Assembly (NCBI GenBank): GCA_910589395.1
Contig: CAJUTL010000034.1
Location: forward strand, 20,479 to 30,386
DNA from: an uncultured Oscillospiraceae bacterium
Lineage (GTDB): Bacteria; Bacillota_A; Clostridia; Oscillospirales; Acutalibacteraceae
Direction of reading: 5' to 3'
DNA length: 9,908 nucleotides
How positions within the stretch are numbered: the first letter of the stretch is position 1; the number at the start of each line of letters is the position of its first letter. This document shows positions 6,100 to 9,908 of the stretch, in pieces. The notes below the pieces were generated by a model that was not told the DNA's origin, searched no databases, and saw only the letters and a program-made list of their open reading frames with translations. The position numbers and the translations under genes are program-made.

Positions 6100-7841
6100 G
6101 CTTCCCCCTCCTCTTCCCGCTTCACAAGCCCCTGCAGCCTGCACATTTCATAATACCTTCCCTTTTTCTGAAGCAGCTCTCCGGGCATGCCCTCCTCAAT
6201 GACCTCCCCCTGCTCCATACAGTAGATATAATCGGCGTTCTGCACGGTGGAAAGCCGGTGGGCAATGATCACCGCCGCGCGCCCCTCCAAAAGCTTCTCC
6301 AGGGAAGCCTGTACCTCCCGCTCGGTTTGCAGGTCCAGGGCGGAGGTGGCTTCGTCCAGCAGCACCAGCTTTGCCTGCTTCACCATGGCCCTGGCAATGC
6401 ACAGCCGCTGCTTCTGGCCGCCGGAAAGGGTCAGCCCGCCCTCGCCGATGGGGTGATCCATGCCCTCCGGGAAGCTGCTGACAAAGTCCCAGAGACTTAC
6501 GTCCCGCAGCACCGCCTCACATTCCTCCCGGGTGACGCCCGGCCTGCCGTAGGAAAGGTTTTCAAAAATACTGCCGTCAAACAGCCTGGGCTCCTGGGTG
6601 ACAATGGCCATGTTTTCCCTGAGAGCGTCCGGCTCCCAGTCCTCCGTTTCCACTCCGAACAGCCGAAGGCTTCCCCGGTCCGGAAAATAGAACCGGCAGA
6701 TCAGCTTCAGCAGGGTGGATTTTCCACAGCCGCTGGCCCCCACAATGGCGACCCTTTTGTTTTCCGGAATGCGCAGCGTCAGCCCCCGAAGCACCTGTTT
6801 CCCGCCGGGTGCGTAGGAAAAATCCAGCTTTTCCGCCGTGCAGGGCTCCTCTGCCGCCGCTTTTTTGACCCCGCCCCGCTGCTCGTCCGGAATATCGATG
6901 ACCTCATAGTACCGCCGGGCGCTGGCAATGGTATTGCGCACGGTGCGGATCACGTAATCGGACTGGGAAAAGGCCTCGGTGATGTAATTGCTCATGGTGA
7001 CAAAGGCGATGAACATACCCACGCTGAGCCTGCCGGAGGACACCAGGAAGGAGCCGATAAGAAACAGGCTCATGGTCTGTATCACATTGGCAAGATACCG
7101 CACGCCGGTCATTTTCATGGTGATCTTTTCCGAGCGCACCGCCTGGTCGTAGGCCGCGTCCGCCGCTTTTCCGAACCGGTTTTCCATTTCCTGCTCTCCG
7201 GAAAAGGCCTTAAGCGTCAGCGCGCCGGAAATGGCGTCCGCCGCGCAGCTCATGGCGGAGCCGGTGTGATCCATAGATTTCTTTGTCTGGGCCTGAATGG
7301 GCTTGCTGATGGCGTTTACCAGCCCCAGGGACAGGGGCAGAATGATCAGGTAGGCAAGGGAAAGCTGCCAGGAAATAAAAATGCAGGAGATCAGCCCGAA
7401 GATCCCGGAAAAGATCTGCCGGGAAAAATGGCTCAGGTGCCCGGCGGAAAAGGTGCTCAAAAGATCGATATCGTTATTCAGCCGGGCGGCGATATCTCCA
7501 GTGCGGAATTTTTCCTCCAGCACCGCCGCGTCTCCCCGGGTCACCTTTTCAAAGGCACGGCCCCGCACCTCCAAAAACATGGTTTCCGTAATGCGCCCGA
7601 TCACGTGGTAGTGAAAGGCGGTACGGGCGCAGTCCAGCAAAATGAACACCGCCATAAAAACGGCGGAAAAAATCATCTCCTCCACCAGGCCCGCCACGCC
7701 GAAATCCACCGCCTTGCCCCAGTAGGTGGCGGAAAGCATTTTCAGCACGCCGGAAAGCAGAGAGATTCCCACGATCACCAGCAGCCCCGGCAGATGCTTT
7801 TTGTTGTCGATATAAAACCGCAAAAGCGGGTTTCCTTCCAT
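6096..7841 (-). CDS. ABC exporter half-transporter (first of a pair)
   Basis: 581 residues with the same membrane-domain plus ATPase layout as its neighbour: hydrophobic helices between about residues 18 and 285, then the nucleotide-binding domain. Walker A GASGCGKST (368-376), Q-loop Gln416, signature LSGGQ (472-476), Walker B LVLLDE with Glu497, and His528 are all present. AAGGAGGGG lies just before the ATG, only two bases after the glycosyltransferase stop, so the two are one transcript. The stop overlaps the start of the second ABC gene. Paired half-transporters encoded this way usually form heterodimers (BmrCD and TM287/288 type). Many of those have one degenerate ATP site; here both subunits keep consensus residues. 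Export substrate cannot be read from the sequence. Confidence 0.93.
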   Translation of the reverse strand: MEGNPLLRFYIDNKKHLPGLLVIVGISLLSGVLKMLSATYWGKAVDFGVAGLVEEMIFSAVFMAVFILLDCARTAFHYHVIGRITETMFLEVRGRAFEKVTRGDAAVLEEKFRTGDIAARLNNDIDLLSTFSAGHLSHFSRQIFSGIFGLISCIFISWQLSLAYLIILPLSLGLVNAISKPIQAQTKKSMDHTGSAMSCAADAISGALTLKAFSGEQEMENRFGKAADAAYDQAVRSEKITMKMTGVRYLANVIQTMSLFLIGSFLVSSGRLSVGMFIAFVTMSNYITEAFSQSDYVIRTVRNTIASARRYYEVIDIPDEQRGGVKKAAAEEPCTAEKLDFSYAPGGKQVLRGLTLRIPENKRVAIVGASGCGKSTLLKLICRFYFPDRGSLRLFGVETEDWEPDALRENMAIVTQEPRLFDGSIFENLSYGRPGVTREECEAVLRDVSLWDFVSSFPEGMDHPIGEGGLTLSGGQKQRLCIARAMVKQAKLVLLDEATSALDLQTEREVQASLEKLLEGRAAVIIAHRLSTVQNADYIYCMEQGEVIEEGMPGELLQKKGRYYEMCRLQGLVKREEEGEA

Positions 7842-7843
7842 AG

Positions 7844-8725
7844 TTACCCCTCCTTGTCAAGCAGGGGCAGAGCCTTCACGGCCTTGCCGCCCTCCGTGAG
7901 CCAAAGCTGTACCAGCGGGTGCTCCGCATATTTTTTCTTTAGATATTCCCGGTTTTTCTGCCAGCCCGCCCGGAATTCCGGGTCGTTTTGCAGCCTGTCA
8001 TAGCTTCTCACCTTGGCCGGGTAATGAATAGCCTTGGCGTTTCTCGCCAGCAGAAATTTTGCCCCCCTGCCGTGAAGCGCAATGCCGAAATCGTTGTCCT
8101 CACAGCCCCAGGTGTTGTAAAATTCGTCAAAGAAAATGCCGCTTTCCCGCAGAAACCCGGTGGGCACCGAAAAGTGCAGGCTCCAAAGCACGATCCAGGG
8201 CGCCTGCCAGCGGTACAGCTCGTCGCCGCACTGGGCATAGTCCCTCTCCCTGCCGTCCCGCATATTCCGGCTTTCCATGATGGCAGCGGCCTTGTTCGGC
8301 GTGTTGCTGTCGATGATCTCCCGCATCTCACTCAGGTCGGAGGTCAGGTCGTTGCCGTAAATATAGCCGATCACCACCATCTTTTCCCCCTGCTGCCGGT
8401 ACAGCCGGTAGTGCTCGGAAAGACAGGTGCTGGTAACGATCACGCCGCTGTCAAGGAAAAGGCACAGCTCGCCTTCCGCCGCCCGGATTCCCATATTCCG
8501 CGCCGTGCCGGGGCGAAAGCCCTTGTCCTCCTGCCAAAAATACCGGATCGTGATTCGGCCCTCATACTGCCTTGCCGCCGCCTCCAGCTTCGGGCTTGAG
8601 CCATCGTCACAGACCAGCACCTCCACCTGCTCCAGCGGAAAATCGGACCCCAGCACGGATTCCACCGTAAGCGAAAGCTCCCTGGGGTTGTTGTACACAG
8701 GAACGATCACAGAAATCTTTTTCAC
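7844..8725 (-). CDS. Family 2 glycosyltransferase with galactosyltransferase-like C-terminus
   Basis: 293 residues, no signal peptide or membrane helix, so probably cytosolic or membrane-associated. The N-terminus has the GT-A nucleotide-sugar fold signs: ISVIVPVYNN (4-13), VLVCDDGSS (37-45) and FRPGTARNMGIRAAEG (70-85). At the usual DxD metal site it reads LDSG (91-94), so the second acidic residue is Gly. The C-terminal WGCEDNDFGIALHGRGAKF (206-224) matches the W-ED-D acceptor/catalytic region of the Glyco_transf_7C type seen in galactosyl- and N-acetylhexosaminyltransferases. The GTG start is set by TAAGGAGG seven bases upstream and the family-typical MKKISVIVPVYN. It is the first gene of an operon with two ABC exporter genes, so it may glycosylate the exported lipid, glycan or peptide. 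Donor and acceptor are unknown. Confidence 0.88.
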   Translation of the reverse strand: MKKISVIVPVYNNPRELSLTVESVLGSDFPLEQVEVLVCDDGSSPKLEAAARQYEGRITIRYFWQEDKGFRPGTARNMGIRAAEGELCLFLDSGVIVTSTCLSEHYRLYRQQGEKMVVIGYIYGNDLTSDLSEMREIIDSNTPNKAAAIMESRNMRDGRERDYAQCGDELYRWQAPWIVLWSLHFSVPTGFLRESGIFFDEFYNTWGCEDNDFGIALHGRGAKFLLARNAKAIHYPAKVRSYDRLQNDPEFRAGWQKNREYLKKKYAEHPLVQLWLTEGGKAVKALPLLDKEG

Positions 8726-8756
8726 AGTGCCGCCTCCTTAAAAGAGTCTTTTTTGC

Positions 8757-8785
8757 AGTATAAGGCCTTTTCCTTTCCCTCACAA
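8757..8785 (-). promoter_or_regulatory. Predicted sigma-A promoter of the glycosyltransferase-ABC operon
   Basis: On the - strand TTGTGA (8780-8785) and TATACT (8757-8762) are separated by exactly 17 bases, matching four and five of six consensus positions. Transcription would start near 8750, about 25 bases before the GTG, with the AGGAGG site in between. It lies just downstream of a terminator, which explains how the operon is separated from the regulator gene. Confidence 0.65.
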
Positions 8786-8821
8786 CCCTTTTTGCACGAA
8801 CGGTTAAAAATCACGCGGTTT

Positions 8822-8857
8822 TGGCAAAATAAAAAAGCCCCCACAAGGGGACTTTTG
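8822..8857 (-). terminator. Rho-independent terminator (- strand)
   Basis: Read on the - strand: CAAAAGTCCCC, loop TTGT, GGGGGCTTTTTT, then ATTTT. Nine pairs form with one mismatch (8833-8842 with 8847-8856), followed by a clear T-run. It ends the transcript coming from the XRE regulator gene, 163 bases upstream on that strand. A weaker reverse function is possible. Confidence 0.85.
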
Positions 8858-9020
8858 AGCGTGGCGAAAAGGATTGTTCCAAGAGGTTCTGTATTGAAAC
8901 GCAAGAGAAAGTTCATTGACAGTTTGAAAAATCTCTGTAAGAGAACCTTTTCTCATATGGCCGGGCAGGACAAACACGCCCGAAAAAGGACTACAGGCAA
9001 AGCGCTTTCCGCCGGACCCG
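8858..9020 (-). other. Noncoding stretch between regulator gene and its terminator
   Basis: About 163 bases with no credible gene. On the - strand it shows several short stems: CGGGC...GCCCG, GAGAA-AAGG-TTCTC and CTCT-TAC-AGAG. It is likely the 3' untranslated part of the regulator mRNA or a small RNA ending at the terminator. A 64-codon open frame on the - strand (8722-8916) runs through the terminator and the operon promoter and has no ribosome binding site, so I do not call it. Confidence 0.4.
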
Positions 9021-9233
9021 CTATTCAATGGTCTGGCCGCCGTTTCGCACAAAGAAGGAATGATATTCCGAATCCGTCAGCTCCGCGATGCGCTTTAAGT
9101 CATCCAGATAGAATTTTTCATGTTTCAGCTTGCGATTGAAGTTTTGTGGGCTCGTTCCAAATCTCCTCGCCAATTCCGCCTGAGTAAGATCAGAATAAGC
9201 ACACAGCACCTTGATTTGCTCTGCTAAAGTCAT
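9021..9233 (-). CDS. Small XRE/Cro-family helix-turn-helix regulator
   Basis: 70 residues, essentially a single DNA-binding domain. LTQAELARRFGTSPQNFNRKLKHE (16-39) is a clear Cro/C1-type helix-turn-helix: the first helix is about 18-25, the turn at Gly26-Thr27-Ser28, and the recognition helix about 28-36. DDLKRIAELTDSEYHSFFV then forms the closing helix and strand. There is no ligand or dimerisation domain. GAGG lies seven bases before the ATG. The gene is divergent from the unknown gene at 9408, and the AT-rich space between them holds overlapping promoters with repeated boxes, so it probably represses itself and/or that gene. Such one-domain regulators are common on mobile or accessory segments. 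Whether it also controls the glycosyltransferase operon cannot be seen. Confidence 0.88.
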   Translation of the reverse strand: MTLAEQIKVLCAYSDLTQAELARRFGTSPQNFNRKLKHEKFYLDDLKRIAELTDSEYHSFFVRNGGQTIE

Positions 9234-9246
9234 AAGTTAACCTCAT

Positions 9247-9316
9247 AATAACATTCTACATATCAATAACATTGTAAACTTATTTAGGAATATTGACAAA
9301 TTGCAGAAATAACACT
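9247..9316. promoter_or_regulatory. Three AATAACAYT boxes, candidate operator
   Basis: AATAACATT occurs at 9247-9255 and 9265-9273, 18 bases apart, and AATAACACT at 9308-9316. The second overlaps the -10 box of the - strand promoter and the third touches the -10 box of the + strand promoter. Such positioning suits a repressor site for the neighbouring XRE protein. The region is very AT-rich, so chance similarity is possible. Confidence 0.4.
9271..9299 (-). promoter_or_regulatory. Predicted promoter of the XRE regulator
   Basis: TTGTCA (9294-9299, - strand) and TACAAT (9271-9276) are 17 bases apart, each one mismatch from consensus. Its -35 box overlaps the -35 box of the opposite promoter almost completely, so the two should compete for polymerase. 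Confidence 0.65.
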
Positions 9317-9321
9317 ATAAG
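9293..9321 (+). promoter_or_regulatory. Predicted promoter of the 93-residue gene (distal)
   Basis: A perfect TTGACA (9293-9298) and TATAAG (9316-9321) with a 17-base spacer. The start would be near 9328, giving an 80-base leader. In that leader TTATCT-N7-AGATAA (9330-9348) is an inverted repeat that could be an operator. Confidence 0.7.
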
Positions 9322-9341
9322 AAATTTTATTATCTTTACTA

Positions 9342-9370
9342 TAGATAAATGTGCTATTTAAGACTATAAT
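9342..9370 (+). promoter_or_regulatory. Possible second promoter of the 93-residue gene (proximal)
   Basis: TAGATA (9342-9347) and a perfect TATAAT (9365-9370) with 17 bases between them; the -35 box matches four of six positions. A start near 9377 would leave a leader of about 31 bases. An 8-bp inverted repeat AAATTTTA/TAAAATTT (9322-9329, 9379-9386) brackets this promoter. Confidence 0.45.
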
Positions 9371-9407
9371 ATTAGCATTAAAATTTATATTATGAAGGAA
9401 AACGCAA

Positions 9408-9689
9408 ATGAGGGAATATAATTTTCAGCAGGAGGTCCCCTGGAAAAGAATCCTGTCTATGGTGCATCGGAATCTGGAGCGGGACAAGTGGCTTCTTGAA
9501 TGGTGGAACTCGCGAGCAGGCAATGCCGACCCTACCAAGGAGAATTCCTACCGCACCGTTCAAAACAATTTAGCCGCATACCAGGCGCTGCGCCGGTTCC
9601 TCGGGTTTTCCGAGCCCGTAAAGCTGGAACGGGAAATCGAAGAGCTGCTGTGCCAAATAGAAATGCTGCCAAAAAAGGAGGAAGCATAA
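9408..9689 (+). CDS. Unrecognised 93-residue helical protein
   Basis: I do not recognise this protein. It starts MREYNFQQEVPWKRILS, has three tryptophans in a short stretch (KWLLEWWNS, residues 28-36), and ends in a charged helical segment (VKLEREIEELLCQIEMLPKKEEA) that could form a coiled coil. There is no signal peptide or membrane helix, so it is probably cytosolic. GAAGGA nine bases before the ATG is a fair ribosome binding site, and good promoter boxes lie upstream, which argues for a real gene. It is divergent from a single-domain XRE regulator, an arrangement seen in phage, integrative-element and toxin-antitoxin control pairs, but nothing here proves any of these. A reversed partial copy of the hairpin repeat begins 38 bases after its stop. 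Confidence 0.7.
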   Translation: MREYNFQQEVPWKRILSMVHRNLERDKWLLEWWNSRAGNADPTKENSYRTVQNNLAAYQALRRFLGFSEPVKLEREIEELLCQIEMLPKKEEA

Positions 9690-9726
9690 AAGCTTTTTGC
9701 CCCATGCGAATGTATTGCGATCAAAA

Positions 9727-9908
9727 GCCTAAGAGCGCTACTGAACTACAATTTGGAGAGCTAACAAGCAGCACTACCTCTTGCCTCCCCTTATTTATAG
9801 AGGGGAAACAGACTGCTTTGCAGTCTGCGGGGACCGCCGAACGGTGAGCGCGTCCCAGTGGGGGGAAGGTCTCCAGTGGAGAACTCAGCTGTCGCTTCAG
9901 ACATTGCT
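9727..9908 (-). repeat. Inverted partial copy of the hairpin repeat (runs off the window)
   Basis: From GCCTAAGAGC onward this is the reverse complement of the unit seen at 3421-4078. It keeps CTTATTTATAGAGGGGAA, CAGACTGC-TTT-GCAGTCTG, GGGGACCGCCGAACGGTGAG, GCGTCCCAGTGGG and CTCAGCTGTCGCTTC. After GCGTCCCAGTGGG it diverges: the second arm of that stem is lost and GTCTCC-AGT-GGAGAAC appears. The copy is cut by the window end. It is oriented opposite to the array at 3261-4286. Confidence 0.85.

Noticed and set aside
4429..8003. Very long + strand frames (574 and 689 codons) opposite the ABC genes
   Set aside because: They are antisense shadows of GC-rich ABC transporter genes whose motifs are complete on the - strand. 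The + products are low-complexity, rich in Gly, His and Gln, with no family features.
8722..8916. 64-codon - strand frame with four cysteines, overlapping the glycosyltransferase start by GTGA; a possible precursor peptide
   Set aside because: It contains the rho-independent terminator and the operon promoter, has no ribosome binding site at its ATG, and would not be on the mRNA made from the predicted promoter.
8753..9139. 128-codon + strand frame across the terminator region
   Set aside because: It runs through a terminator and antisense to the regulator gene, has no ribosome binding site and no recognisable features.

Overview
The window looks like chromosomal DNA from an anaerobic Gram-positive bacterium of the Clostridia, most likely a gut Oscillospiraceae/Ruminococcaceae relative. 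The family placement is an inference. It rests on the gene order rpmJ-rpsM-rpsK-rpsD-rpoA-rplQ with rpsD inside the operon, a four-cysteine ribosomal protein S4, strong AGGAGG-type ribosome binding sites, and hairpin-rich intergenic repeats of a type I associate with these genomes.

Left part (1-3171, + strand): the distal end of the large ribosomal-protein operon. It encodes L36, S13, S11, S4, the RNA polymerase alpha subunit and L17, all intact and closely spaced, and ends in a very strong hairpin terminator. These are housekeeping genes of translation and transcription.

Middle (3180-4344): no credible gene. The stretch is a head-to-tail array of a roughly 329-bp repeat made of successive hairpins: a diverged leading copy, two nearly complete copies sharing 218 identical bases, and a third copy with an internal deletion. 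Several stems differ between copies but stay base-paired. A further partial copy lies in the opposite orientation at the right edge (9727-9908), so the accessory genes between them are bracketed by inverted repeats.

Right-middle (4345-8785, - strand): a compact three-gene operon with its own promoter. It holds a family-2 glycosyltransferase (GTG start), then two ABC exporter half-transporters coupled by a 2-bp gap and an ATGA overlap. The two ABC proteins probably form a heterodimer. The glycosyltransferase presumably modifies what the pump exports or works in the same envelope pathway; the substrate is unknown.

Right end (8822-9689): a small XRE-type regulator on the - strand, followed downstream by a 163-base noncoding stretch and a rho-independent terminator. 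It is divergent from an unrecognised 93-residue, tryptophan-rich helical protein on the + strand. The AT-rich region between them carries back-to-back promoters whose -35 hexamers overlap, with repeated AATAACATT boxes on both promoters. This looks like a self-regulated switch.

No rRNA, tRNA, CRISPR array or recognisable transposase gene was seen. The most interesting non-housekeeping signals are the covarying hairpin repeat family, its inverted placement around the accessory segment, and the compact regulator/unknown-protein switch.
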